Shown piece by piece: positions 16,388 through 24,789 of a stretch of 52,891 nucleotides of DNA. Origin of the DNA: DASQEH01 sp038239485. GTDB taxonomy: Bacteria; Actinomycetota; Actinomycetes; Propionibacteriales; Nocardioidaceae. A model generated the notes under the pieces. It was not told the origin of the DNA. It did no database searches and saw only the letters and a program-made list of their open reading frames with translations. The first letter of the stretch is position 1; each line of letters starts with the position of its first letter. The position numbers were made by a program, and so were the translations under genes. Location: the NCBI GenBank assembly GCA_038239485.1, contig JBBSET010000024.1, positions 1 through 52,891 on the forward strand, written 5' to 3'.

Positions 16388-17239
16388 ATGAAGTTCGGGT
16401 TTGTCGTTCCGTATGCCGATGCCCGCGATTTCGCTGACCTGTCCGCGCTGGGTGAGGAGCACGGCTGGGACGGCGTCTTCACCTGGGAGGCGGTCTGGGG
16501 GGTGGACGCCTGGGCGTCGCTGGCGGCCGCGGCCATGGTCACCGAGCGGGTCAGGCTGGGTACCTTGCTGACTCCCGTGCCGCGGGTCAAGCCCTGGGAC
16601 CTGGCGACTCGGGTCGGCACCCTCGACCGGCTGAGCGGCGGCCGCGCCGTCCTCGGCGCCGGTCTCGGGGCGCTCCACGAGGGCTGGACGGCGTTCGAGT
16701 CCGACACCGGACGCCGAGACCGCGCCCAGAAGCTCGACGAGTCCCTCGCCATCTATGCCGGCTTGATGCAGGGTCAGCCGTTCGAGTTCTCCGGACAGCA
16801 CTACACGGCCCGTCGCACTGATTTCATGCCGCCCGACCCGCCGGTTCAACAACCCTGGCCACCGGTCTGGGTCGTCGGCGCCCAGGTCGACGGCCGGCAG
16901 CAGCAGCCGTCGTTGGAGCGCGCAGCGCGATGGGAGGGTCTGATCCCCCAGCTGATCAACGGTGACGACCACGACGGTGTCCTGACTCCGGAGCGGCTGG
17001 CCGACGTGGTTGGCCGGGTCAAGGTGATGCGAGAGGCTGCCGGACTGCCGTGGGGCAGCTACGACGTCGTGCTCGAAGCCGACAGCACGGGGGAGTGGCA
17101 GACCACGATGCCGCTCGACCCGGCGACTTGGGCTGCTTCCGGTGCCACCTGGTGGGTCGAGAGCTGGTGGAGCGTGCCGAGAGGAGTCGACGGGTTGGCC
17201 GAGGTGCGCAGGCGTGTAGCCGCCGGTCCGCCACGCTGA
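16388..17239 (+). CDS. LLM-class flavin-dependent oxidoreductase
   Basis: A 283-residue luciferase-like monooxygenase (TIM-barrel, FMN or F420 dependent). It begins MKFGFVVPYADARDFADLSALGEEHGWDGVFTWE and shows the family segments ERVRLGTLLTPVPRVKPWDLATRVGTLDRLSGGRAVLGAG (about residues 55-95) and PPVWVVGAQ. The ATG at 16388 starts the recognisable domain; the frame is open far upstream, but only as the reverse complement of the monooxygenase gene. Being divergent with an FAD monooxygenase suggests a shared oxidative role. The substrate is unknown. Confidence 0.88.
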   Translation: MKFGFVVPYADARDFADLSALGEEHGWDGVFTWEAVWGVDAWASLAAAAMVTERVRLGTLLTPVPRVKPWDLATRVGTLDRLSGGRAVLGAGLGALHEGWTAFESDTGRRDRAQKLDESLAIYAGLMQGQPFEFSGQHYTARRTDFMPPDPPVQQPWPPVWVVGAQVDGRQQQPSLERAARWEGLIPQLINGDDHDGVLTPERLADVVGRVKVMREAAGLPWGSYDVVLEADSTGEWQTTMPLDPATWAASGATWWVESWWSVPRGVDGLAEVRRRVAAGPPR

Positions 17240-17348
17240 GTGACGCTCGGCCGAGCGTTCTGCCCCGGTGCTCCCGGGTGACACGTACCATCGAATCGTA
17301 TGCTTGGCTCGGCGGAGAGCTCTAAGCACTTCGCATGAGGAGAAAGTG

Positions 17349-18191
17349 ATGACTCAGGTGGCTCGGCACGACGACATCACTCCAATCACCGAAGAAGAGG
17401 GTCGGATGACCCTCATCGAGCACTTGCGCGAGCTTCGCAACCGGATGTTCTTCGCGGTCGTCGCCGTCGTCATCGGCTTCATCGTCGCGTGGTTCTTCTA
17501 CAACCAGCTCTTCGCGCTCCTCGAGCATCCCGCCAAGGTGGCTGTTGCGCGCCTGCCCAAGGCACAGCGCCAAAACCTCCAGATATTCACGCAGGGGATC
17601 TCCGGCGCCTTCATCCTGCAGACGAAGATCTCCCTGGTCGCCGGCATCATCGGCTCGTCGCCGGTCTGGCTCTACCAGCTGTGGGCGTTCATCATGCCGG
17701 GGCTGCACCGCAACGAGCGCAAGTGGACCGTCCTGTTCGTTCTCGTCGCCGGCCCGTTGTTCATCGCCGGGGTCGCGCTGGGGTACTGGGTGATGCCCAA
17801 AGGCATGGAGGTCATGCTCGGCTTCACCCCGAACGGGCTGTCCAACTTCATCGACGTCAGCACGTACCTGAACTTCATCCTCCGAGTGCTGCTGGTCTTT
17901 GGCGTCGCCTTCGAGATCCCGCTCTTCGTCGTCCTGCTCAACCTGGTGGGAGTGGTCAGCGGCAAGCAGCTCGGGCAGTGGCGGTCGTGGATCATCTTCC
18001 TCACCTTCGTCTTCGCGGCCGTCGCAACGCCGTCGACCGACCCCATCACGATGCTGCTGCTGGCCATCCCGATGACACTGCTGTTCCTGGTCTCGGAGGT
18101 CATCGCTCGCATGCTGGACCGTAGGCGAGGTCGAGGGGGCAGTGAGCCCGACTACGACGAGCTCGACGACGAGGAGACCTCGCCGCTCTGA
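17349..18191 (+). CDS. tatC: Sec-independent protein translocase TatC
   Basis: TatC is the twin-arginine signal receptor in the cytoplasmic membrane. The 280-residue protein shows MTLIEHLRELRNRMFFAVV (about residues 20-38), six hydrophobic helices, and FAAVATPSTDPITMLLLAIPM near the sixth helix, all typical of TatC. The tail is acidic (YDELDDEETS). AGGAGA precedes the ATG at 17349. No tatA or tatB gene is adjacent, so its partners must be encoded elsewhere. A hairpin follows at 18207. Confidence 0.95.
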   Translation: MTQVARHDDITPITEEEGRMTLIEHLRELRNRMFFAVVAVVIGFIVAWFFYNQLFALLEHPAKVAVARLPKAQRQNLQIFTQGISGAFILQTKISLVAGIIGSSPVWLYQLWAFIMPGLHRNERKWTVLFVLVAGPLFIAGVALGYWVMPKGMEVMLGFTPNGLSNFIDVSTYLNFILRVLLVFGVAFEIPLFVVLLNLVGVVSGKQLGQWRSWIIFLTFVFAAVATPSTDPITMLLLAIPMTLLFLVSEVIARMLDRRRGRGGSEPDYDELDDEETSPL

Positions 18192-18206
18192 GGCGAGCCG
18201 AAGGGG

Positions 18207-18223
18207 TTGGGCTCCCGGCCCAA
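18207..18223. terminator. Hairpin between tatC and the acetate permease gene
   Basis: TTGGGC (18207-18212) pairs with GCCCAA (18218-18223) across a TCCCG loop. It lies in the 84-base gap between two convergent genes, so it may act in both directions. No T run is present. Confidence 0.45.
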
Positions 18224-18275
18224 GGGGTACGCAGCCCACTGCAGCGACGCGTGGATACCGCCGCGAGGCTAGTCG

Positions 18276-18893
18276 TCAGCGCGCACCGACAGGGAGCACC
18301 GCCCTCTTGAAGGTGAAGTTGGCGACTCCGGCGAACGAGGCGTACCAGGCCGCCAGGGCGGTGGCCATTCCGAACCATCCACCCAGCTTCTGCCAGCCCT
18401 CCGAGGCCTGGAACTGGCCGATCGCAAGCAGCAGGAACGTGACTGTCAGCAAAGCGAAGACCACCAGCACGGCCATACTGGTGCGCGACGCCGCGACCGT
18501 CATGTAGGCGGTGAAGATCCCCCACGCCAGCAGGAAGACGCCTACCGCGTTGCCGACGTCACCCGCGCTCGCCCCGGACAGGTCCGTATGGCCGGTGAGC
18601 CACCAGAACGACACCCAGAAGGCGCCGTAGGAGCAGAACGCCGTCGCGCCGAAGGTGTTGCCCTTGGCGAACTCCCAGAGCCCCGCTGCGAACTGGCCGA
18701 TGCCGCCGTAGGCGAGCGCGAGCCCGAACACGACGGGTTCGACGGTCGGGGCCAGGATGTGGGTGTTGACGCAGCTGAGCACGAACGTGGTCAAGGCGAA
18801 GGCCGCCAGGCCGAGTGGCGCCGGGTCCGCGATATGAGAGCCGGGAGCGACTGGTGTCGCGTGCTGGGCAGGGGGTCGGTTGGTCTGGGACAT
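18276..18893 (-). CDS. GPR1/FUN34/YaaH (SatP) family acetate/succinate transporter
   Basis: A 205-residue six-helix membrane protein. The family signature NPAPLGLxxF appears as DPAPLGLAAFALTTFVLS at about residues 24-41, with N replaced by D. The pattern GQFAAGLWEFAKGNTFGATAFCSYGAFW matches the second conserved block. It would move acetate or other short monocarboxylates. GAGGAG lies before the ATG at 18893. It is divergent from ackA-pta, so uptake or efflux of acetate and its activation share a control region. Confidence 0.9.
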   Translation of the reverse strand: MSQTNRPPAQHATPVAPGSHIADPAPLGLAAFALTTFVLSCVNTHILAPTVEPVVFGLALAYGGIGQFAAGLWEFAKGNTFGATAFCSYGAFWVSFWWLTGHTDLSGASAGDVGNAVGVFLLAWGIFTAYMTVAASRTSMAVLVVFALLTVTFLLLAIGQFQASEGWQKLGGWFGMATALAAWYASFAGVANFTFKRAVLPVGAR

Positions 18894-18923
18894 GGCGGAC
18901 TCCTCGACGATGAGGTGCGCGTT

Positions 18924-18936
18924 CCGACAGTGTCGG
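18924..18936. promoter_or_regulatory. Palindromic site CCGACAGTGTCGG (satP/ackA region, copy 1)
   Basis: A perfect 6-1-6 inverted repeat, CCGACAGTGTCGG, 31 bases upstream of the acetate permease ATG. A close relative lies 101 bases away at 19025 in the same divergent intergenic region. The pair suggests a dimeric regulator of acetate metabolism; which one is not known. Confidence 0.4.
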
Positions 18937-19024
18937 CTACGGCACACGTTAGGAAGGCCGGAGCGCAATGGCAAGGACATCCGATCGCTCTCGAAGGAGA
19001 AGTCGCATCTGCGCAGCCGTCGTG

Positions 19025-19037
19025 CCGACAGGGTCGG
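19025..19037. promoter_or_regulatory. Palindromic site CCGACAGGGTCGG (satP/ackA region, copy 2)
   Basis: The sequence CCGACAGGGTCGG differs from the copy at 18924 by one base and keeps a 5-3-5 inverted repeat. It lies 128 bases before the acetate kinase ATG. Two near-identical palindromes in a 271-base divergent gap are unlikely to be random, although GTCGG-type words are frequent at this G+C. Confidence 0.35.
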
Positions 19038-19164
19038 TCCTGTTGTGGGGCACCGCGTGATGGATTACGTTGAGCGGGCAGTCGAACCCGTGTCGAGAGC
19101 GCCCTCACCCCTCGTCTGGGCCGGGTTCTCCGTCAGCCCGGCACCTACGGAACGGGGAGTCCTC

Positions 19165-20406
19165 ATGGGCGTGGCCGGTTCGGCGCACGACGGGAAGGAC
19201 GTCGGCGCGGGCGCGTCGAATCGCATCCTCGTGATCAATGCGGGCAGCTCCTCGCTCAAGTTCGCGCTGGTCGACCCGGCGACGGGCCGCAGGCACCTGT
19301 CTGGACTCGCAGAGCGCCTCGGCACCGACGAGGCGGTGATCGCGCTGACCGCGGACGGCGTACCCGACGTGCGGACCGCCCTTCCGGACGGAAGCCACGA
19401 CCAGGCGGTGTCGGCCGTGCTCGAGGCGGCACACCGCCTTCCTCGGGACCGGCAGCCGATCGGGGTCGGGCACCGGGTGGTCCACGGCGGCGAGCTCTTC
19501 GCCGACTCGGTGCTGATCACGGACGAGGTCATCGAGGCGATCACGCGCTTCAGCTCGTTGGCGCCTCTCCACAACCCTGCGGCGCTACTAGGTATCCGGG
19601 CAGTCACGGCGCTGTGGCCCGAGCTGCCGCAGTCGGCCGTCTTCGATACTGCCTTCCACCAGACGATGCCCCCCCGGGCTTACCGCTACGCCGTCCCCGA
19701 GGACTGGTACGTCGAGCTGGGCGTTCGCCGGTACGGCTTCCATGGCACCAGCCACAGGTACGTCAGCGAACGTGCCGCCGAGCTGCTCGACCGGTCCCCG
19801 GACGACCTGGCGCTCGTCGTCGCCCACCTCGGCAACGGCTGCAGCGCGACTGCGGTTCTCGGCGGGCGCTCGGTCGATACCACGATGGGCCTCACTCCTC
19901 TCGAGGGTCTGGTGATGGGCACGAGGTCCGGGGACATCGACCCCGGGGTCTTCGGGTTCCTCGCCCAGCAGCGTTCGATGTCGAGCCAGCAGGTCATCGA
20001 TGTGCTCAACAAGGCGAGCGGACTGCTCGGGCTGTCCGGCGCCACCAACGACATGCGTCAGCTCCAGGCGAGCGCCGCCGACGGCGACGAGCGCGCGCAG
20101 CTCGCCATCGACGTCTTCGACTACCGGATGGCTAAGGCGGTGTCGGCGCTCGTCGTCGGCCTCGGCCATCTGGACGCTCTTGTCTTCACCGGCGGAATCG
20201 GTGAGAACGACGCTCGTATCCGGGCAAGCGTCGTCGAGGCGCTCGGGTTCCTCGGACTGCGACTCGACCCGGATGCCAACGACAGGCACGGTCGAGACAC
20301 TGCCGGACGTATCAGCCGTGATGGTCAGCCGACCGCGTTGGTGGTCCGCACCGACGAGGAGCTGATGATCGCGCGTGACACGACCCGGCTGATCTCAGCT
20401 CGCTGA
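19165..20406 (+). CDS. ackA: Acetate kinase
   Basis: Converts acetyl phosphate and ADP to acetate and ATP, and the reverse. The 413-residue protein shows the ASKHA signature ILVINAGSSSLKFAL (about residues 21-35), HRVVHGGELF, FDTAFHQTMPPRAY with the catalytic Asp, RYGFHGTSHRYVSE, and FTGGIGENDARIR near the C-terminus. The ATG at 19165, with GGGGAG just upstream, gives the usual length after a 17-residue extension; the longer open frame lacks homology. It is followed by pta after 36 bases, forming the classic acetate pathway pair, here in ackA-pta order. Confidence 0.95.
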   Translation: MGVAGSAHDGKDVGAGASNRILVINAGSSSLKFALVDPATGRRHLSGLAERLGTDEAVIALTADGVPDVRTALPDGSHDQAVSAVLEAAHRLPRDRQPIGVGHRVVHGGELFADSVLITDEVIEAITRFSSLAPLHNPAALLGIRAVTALWPELPQSAVFDTAFHQTMPPRAYRYAVPEDWYVELGVRRYGFHGTSHRYVSERAAELLDRSPDDLALVVAHLGNGCSATAVLGGRSVDTTMGLTPLEGLVMGTRSGDIDPGVFGFLAQQRSMSSQQVIDVLNKASGLLGLSGATNDMRQLQASAADGDERAQLAIDVFDYRMAKAVSALVVGLGHLDALVFTGGIGENDARIRASVVEALGFLGLRLDPDANDRHGRDTAGRISRDGQPTALVVRTDEELMIARDTTRLISAR

Positions 20407-20442
20407 CCTCGAACAGCTCACCACGAAGGATGTGACGAACAC

Positions 20443-22575
20443 GTGACCCGTACCCTGCTGGTGGTGCCGACGGGACCTCATGTCGGACTGACCAGCGCCT
20501 GCTTGGGGTTCCTCCGCGCACTCGACCAGCGCGGCGTCCGCGTCGGATACCTCAAGCCGCTCGGGCAGCCGCGCGCCGACGGCAGCGCCGAGGCGTCGAT
20601 CGAGCTCGTCAGAAAGCTGACCTCGCTCCGCCCTCCCGATGCCATGCCAGCCGACGCGGTCGAGGACATGCTCGGCACCGGCGGGATCGACGCGGTGCTC
20701 GAGGAGGTCATCGTCCGATGGCAGCCGCTCCAGGACGAGCACGACGTCATCCTGGTCGAGGGACTCAACCCGGGACCGACCCAGATCTACTCCAGCCGGC
20801 TGAACCAGGCGATGGCCAAGGCCCTGGACGCCGAGGTGATCTTGGTGGGCACGTTCTCCAGCCCTCCCGTCGGCGAACAGGATCCAGAGGCCGCCGACGG
20901 CACCTGGGAGGAGCAGGTCGAGCACCTCGCCGACGGGCTGGCCTTCACGGCCGGCACGTATGGGAGTGGCGAGCGGGTTCGGGTGGTCGGCTGCATCGTG
21001 TCGCGAGTACCCGCCGAGGCCTCGGCGAAGGAGGTGATCGGGACCGCGCTCGACCGCCGCCACCTCAAGCTGCTGGCGGCCGTCCCGTTCGATACCGATC
21101 TGACGCAGCCCCGCGTGCGCGACCTGGTCCGGGAGATGCATCCGCGGGTGCTGTCGGAGGGGGACCAGTCGCGACGCATCAAGGACGTGTCGGTGCTCGC
21201 TCAAAACATCCCGGGCGGACTACGGGTGATCACCGAGGGGCGCCTCATCGTCGTACCCGGTGACCGCCACGACGTGATCATGGCGACGTGCCTCGCCGCG
21301 CTCAACGGCATCCGCCTGGCCGCCCTGCTCCTGACCGTCGGGATCGACCCGGACCCCGCGGTGTGGAAGCTGACCAGCGCCGCCACCGAGACCGGCCTGC
21401 CGATCCTGGTGACTGAGGAGGCGACCTACCAGACCGTGATGCGGGTGCAGGCGATCGACGTCGAGTTGTCCGCCGATGATCTCGAGCGTGCGGAGGCGGT
21501 GATGGTGCACAGTGCAGCCGCCATCGAGAACGACGTCATCACCAACCTGCTGTCGGCGCCGGAGGGGCGTCGGCTGAGCCCGGCCGCCTTCCGTTACCGG
21601 CTCACGGAACTGGCCAAGTCGGCCGATCTTCGGGTCGTGCTGCCCGAGGGGACCGAGCCCCGCACGGTCCAGGCGGCGATCGAGTGTGCTGCGCGCGGCA
21701 TCGCCCGCCCGGTGCTGCTGGCGTCGCGTGCTTCGGTCGAGCAGGTGGCGAAAAGCCTTGGGCTGACGCTCCCGCCGACTCTCGAGACTCTCGATCCGGT
21801 CGAGATCGCCGAGCGGTACGTCGCCCCGCTGACGGCCCTGCGCGTCCACAAGGGCTGGACCGAGGAGATAGCACGCGAGCGCCTGACCGACCCGATCACG
21901 GTCGGCACCATGATGCTGCAGCAGGGAGAGGTCGACGGCCTGGTCGCCGGCGCCGAGCACACCACCGCCGATACCGTGCGGCCGGCGCTACAGATCGTCG
22001 GCACGGCCCAGGGCTCGTCCCTGGTGTCGTCGGTGTTCTTCATGTGCCTGCCCGACGAGGTGCTCGTCTATGGCGACTGCGCGATCAATCCACAGCCGAC
22101 GGCAGCTGAGCTCGCCGACATCGCCGTGCAGAGCGCGGGGTCCGCGCGTGCGTTCGGCATCGACCCACGGGTGGCGATGATCAGCTTCAGCACCGGGGAG
22201 TCGGGCACCGGCAGCGATGTGGTGAAGGTCGTCGAAGCGACCCGCCTCGTACGTGAGCGGGCGCCGGAGCTCGCCGTCGACGGGCCGCTGCAGTACGACG
22301 CTGCCACCAGCTTCTCCGTCGGGCGCAGCAAGCGACCAGGCAGTGCGGTGGCAGGGCGGGCGACGGTCTTCATCTTCCCCAACCTCGACAGCGGCAACAC
22401 CACCTACAAAGCCGTGCAGCGAAGCGCCGACGTGATCAGCATCGGGCCGATGCTCCAAGGGCTCGCGAAGCCGGTCAACGACCTGAGCCGCGGGGCCCTC
22501 GTCGCGGACATCGTCTACACGATCGCGTTGACGGCGGTCCAGGCGGCCGCCGCGTCGGACGCGATAGCCGGTTAG
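20443..22575 (+). CDS. pta: Phosphate acetyltransferase (long form)
   Basis: Interconverts acetyl-CoA and acetyl phosphate. At 710 residues it is the long Pta with three parts: an N-terminal P-loop-like domain (VVPTGPHVGLTSACLGFLRAL, residues about 5-25), a DRTGG-type middle domain (about 215-330) and the catalytic PTA domain from about 385, including VLPEGTEPRTVQAAIECAARG and VGRSKRPGSAVAGRATVFIFPNLDSGNTTYKAVQRSA. It starts with GTG. Together with ackA it provides acetate overflow or acetate activation. It ends 14 bases from the opposing lactate dehydrogenase gene. Confidence 0.95.
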   Translation: MTRTLLVVPTGPHVGLTSACLGFLRALDQRGVRVGYLKPLGQPRADGSAEASIELVRKLTSLRPPDAMPADAVEDMLGTGGIDAVLEEVIVRWQPLQDEHDVILVEGLNPGPTQIYSSRLNQAMAKALDAEVILVGTFSSPPVGEQDPEAADGTWEEQVEHLADGLAFTAGTYGSGERVRVVGCIVSRVPAEASAKEVIGTALDRRHLKLLAAVPFDTDLTQPRVRDLVREMHPRVLSEGDQSRRIKDVSVLAQNIPGGLRVITEGRLIVVPGDRHDVIMATCLAALNGIRLAALLLTVGIDPDPAVWKLTSAATETGLPILVTEEATYQTVMRVQAIDVELSADDLERAEAVMVHSAAAIENDVITNLLSAPEGRRLSPAAFRYRLTELAKSADLRVVLPEGTEPRTVQAAIECAARGIARPVLLASRASVEQVAKSLGLTLPPTLETLDPVEIAERYVAPLTALRVHKGWTEEIARERLTDPITVGTMMLQQGEVDGLVAGAEHTTADTVRPALQIVGTAQGSSLVSSVFFMCLPDEVLVYGDCAINPQPTAAELADIAVQSAGSARAFGIDPRVAMISFSTGESGTGSDVVKVVEATRLVRERAPELAVDGPLQYDAATSFSVGRSKRPGSAVAGRATVFIFPNLDSGNTTYKAVQRSADVISIGPMLQGLAKPVNDLSRGALVADIVYTIALTAVQAAAASDAIAG

Positions 22576-22589
22576 CGGAGCTCGGGCGC

Positions 22590-23549
22590 CTACAGGTCCA
22601 GGGACGTCGCGACTGCCCGGACGGCTGCAGCCGAACTGTGGAGCCGGTCAGCCTCGTACGGCGACATGGGGATGTCGAGGACGGCCTCGACGCCGTCGCG
22701 GTTGACGACGGCCGGCACCGACAGGCAGATGTCGCTCAGCCCGAAGTGTCCGTCAAGCAGCGACGAGACCGGGAGCACCCAGCTCTCGTCCTTGAGGATG
22801 GCCTCGATCACCCGCGCCCCGGCCAGGCCGATGGCGTAGTTGGTCGCGCCCTTGCCGCGGATGATCCGCTCAGCGGCGGTGACCACCTCGTGGGTGATAC
22901 GGTCCTCGTCCGCCGGCCCGATCTTGCTTCGACCCGACAGCGAGAACTCCCGCAGGGGTACCGAACCCACCGACGCGCTGCTCCAGAGCGGAAACTCCGA
23001 GTCGCCGTGCTCGCCGGCGATCCACGCGTGCACGTTCTGGACAGCGACCCCGGCGTGCCGGGCGATCAGGTCCCGCAGACGCGACGAGTCCAACACCGTT
23101 CCCGTCCCCAGCACACGGCTAGGCGGCAGGCCGGAGAATTTGAGCGCGGCGAACGTGAGCACGTCCACGGGGTTCGTGACCATGACGATGACGGCATCGG
23201 GCGCCACTTCCAGCAGCCGAGGGATCAGCCCCCGGCACATCTCGACATTGATCGCGGCGAGCTCGAGCCGGGTCTGACCGGGTCGCTGCCTCGCGCCGGC
23301 GGTGACCGCAATGACGTCCGCTCCTGCGCAGACGACGATGTCGTCGGACCCCACCACGTCGGCTCGCGGCACGAACAGCAACCCGTGGCGCAGGTCGAGA
23401 ACCTCCGCCTCGACCTTGTCGGGGCTGATGTCGTACAGCGCGACCGTATGTGCCGCGCCACGGATCAGGCATGCATAGGCCAAGGTGGCGCCCACGCTGC
23501 CGGCTCCGACGATGGCAATCTTGAGGTTCCGTTGTGTCAGGTCGGCCAT
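22590..23549 (-). CDS. ldh: L-lactate dehydrogenase
   Basis: Reduces pyruvate to L-lactate with NADH. The 319-residue protein has the NAD motif GAGSVGA at 15-21 and D40 binding the ribose. The specificity loop GARQRPGQTRLEL has Gln where malate dehydrogenases have Arg. TNPVDVLT is at 125-132, and the catalytic His lies in GEHGDSEFPLW (H181), with Asp from LDSSRLR near 154. It converges with pta, so pyruvate and acetyl-CoA overflow genes are grouped. Confidence 0.92.
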   Translation of the reverse strand: MADLTQRNLKIAIVGAGSVGATLAYACLIRGAAHTVALYDISPDKVEAEVLDLRHGLLFVPRADVVGSDDIVVCAGADVIAVTAGARQRPGQTRLELAAINVEMCRGLIPRLLEVAPDAVIVMVTNPVDVLTFAALKFSGLPPSRVLGTGTVLDSSRLRDLIARHAGVAVQNVHAWIAGEHGDSEFPLWSSASVGSVPLREFSLSGRSKIGPADEDRITHEVVTAAERIIRGKGATNYAIGLAGARVIEAILKDESWVLPVSSLLDGHFGLSDICLSVPAVVNRDGVEAVLDIPMSPYEADRLHSSAAAVRAVATSLDL

Positions 23550-23612
23550 CTCGGCAACGGTAGCGGTCGGCGACCAGCGCTTCGCGGGAGTAGCTCGCTC
23601 GCGGGTCCGAAC

Positions 23613-23969
23613 TCAGACCGGCCGAGGATGCTCGCCATCGGTGTCAGGGTCGATGCGGTCGGCCTCGTGCAGGATGTTCTCGAGCTCGGCCCGGGCCTGG
23701 TCGCTTCGCTGCTGCTCGGCCCTGGCTGCGGCCTGAAGCTGAGCAGCCTCCGCCGCCTTCTCCTCGGCCTCGGTGGTCGCGACCTTGGCGCGTTCGGCGA
23801 CCTGGTGCGCCTTCGCCTCCTGCTGGGCAACGACCGGGGCACGTCGGGCGGCGTCGGCGCGTAGCCCCTCTGCGCGCTTGCGCTTGTTCCCCGCGCTGGC
23901 GCGGGCGGCTACCACCGCCACCACGACGAGTACCACGATGACAATGACGATCCAGGCGGCGGTGGTCAC
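23613..23969 (-). CDS. Small membrane-anchored coiled-coil protein
   Basis: Not a family I can name. The 118-residue product has one N-terminal membrane helix (AAWIVIVIVVLVVVAVVAARA) followed by a charged Ala/Glu/Gln-rich helix (about residues 30-105) with the heptad look of a coiled coil, and a short acidic tail. GTG 23969 has GAGGAG upstream and places the helix at the very N-terminus. It is alone between ldh and msrA in the same direction. A stress or envelope role is a guess. Confidence 0.75.
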   Translation of the reverse strand: MTTAAWIVIVIVVLVVVAVVAARASAGNKRKRAEGLRADAARRAPVVAQQEAKAHQVAERAKVATTEAEEKAAEAAQLQAAARAEQQRSDQARAELENILHEADRIDPDTDGEHPRPV

Positions 23970-24108
23970 GTCGGGCTCCTCGTCGGGTCGGGGTGCGTTG
24001 GTTCCGGCACCATGTCGGCTTGCGTCGGACGAAGCAGCCCGGCGGGTCCCTCGTACCCATGCACCCTGCCCCTCACTCGCCCGATCCGCAACGCGGCGAG
24101 ACGACTCC

Positions 24109-24759
24109 TCAACCCTGGACGGAGTCCGGGAACGAGACGCCCGTCGCGTGGATCGGGCAGTACCCGCCGGGGTTCTTGGCCAGATACTGCTGGTGGTAGT
24201 CCTCGGCATAGAAGTAGTCGCCAAGCGCCACCACCGACGTGGTGATCTCGCCATAACCGCGCGCGGACATCGCCTTCTGGTAAGCCACCCGGGAGGCCTC
24301 GGCCTCCGACTGCTGCTCCGGAGTCGTGGTCAGCACGATCGAGCGGTACTGCGTGCCGACGTCGTTTCCCTGCCGCATGCCCTGGGTCGGGTTGTGGGCC
24401 TCCCAGAAGAGCTTCAGCAGGTCGCCATAGGTGACGGTGGCGGGGTCGAAGACGACGCGCACCACCTCCGCGTGCCCAGTGCGCCCGCTGCAGACCTCCT
24501 CGTACGACGGGTTCGGGGTGACGCCCGCGGCGTACCCGACCGAGGTCGACCACACGCCGGGCACCTCCCAGAACATCTTCTCGTCGCCCCAGAAGCAGCC
24601 CAGTCCGAACACGGCGACCTGATATCCGTCGGGGACGGGGCCCTCCAGCGGCGTGCCGAGCACCAGATGGGTGGCTGACAGCCTGAAGGGGCGGGTTTCG
24701 CGGCCGGGAAGGGCCCGGTCCGCGGTCGGGAGCTCGGTCTTGGTCCGGCCGAAGATCAT
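24109..24759 (-). CDS. msrA: Peptide methionine-S-sulfoxide reductase MsrA
   Basis: Repairs methionine-S-sulfoxide in proteins, with thioredoxin as electron donor. The 216-residue protein has the catalytic GCFWG motif (C55) in VFGLGCFWGDEKMFW, then GYAAGVTPNPSYEEVCSGRTGHAEVVRV, GNDVGTQYRSIV, and a recycling cysteine in GGYCPIH (about C201). The N-terminal 45-residue extension is usual for actinobacterial MsrA. It is divergent from the GNAT-Nudix gene with only 30 bases between them. Confidence 0.95.
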   Translation of the reverse strand: MIFGRTKTELPTADRALPGRETRPFRLSATHLVLGTPLEGPVPDGYQVAVFGLGCFWGDEKMFWEVPGVWSTSVGYAAGVTPNPSYEEVCSGRTGHAEVVRVVFDPATVTYGDLLKLFWEAHNPTQGMRQGNDVGTQYRSIVLTTTPEQQSEAEASRVAYQKAMSARGYGEITTSVVALGDYFYAEDYHQQYLAKNPGGYCPIHATGVSFPDSVQG

Positions 24760-24789
24760 GAGTCGTACCTCTCGCTATACGGTGAAGCC

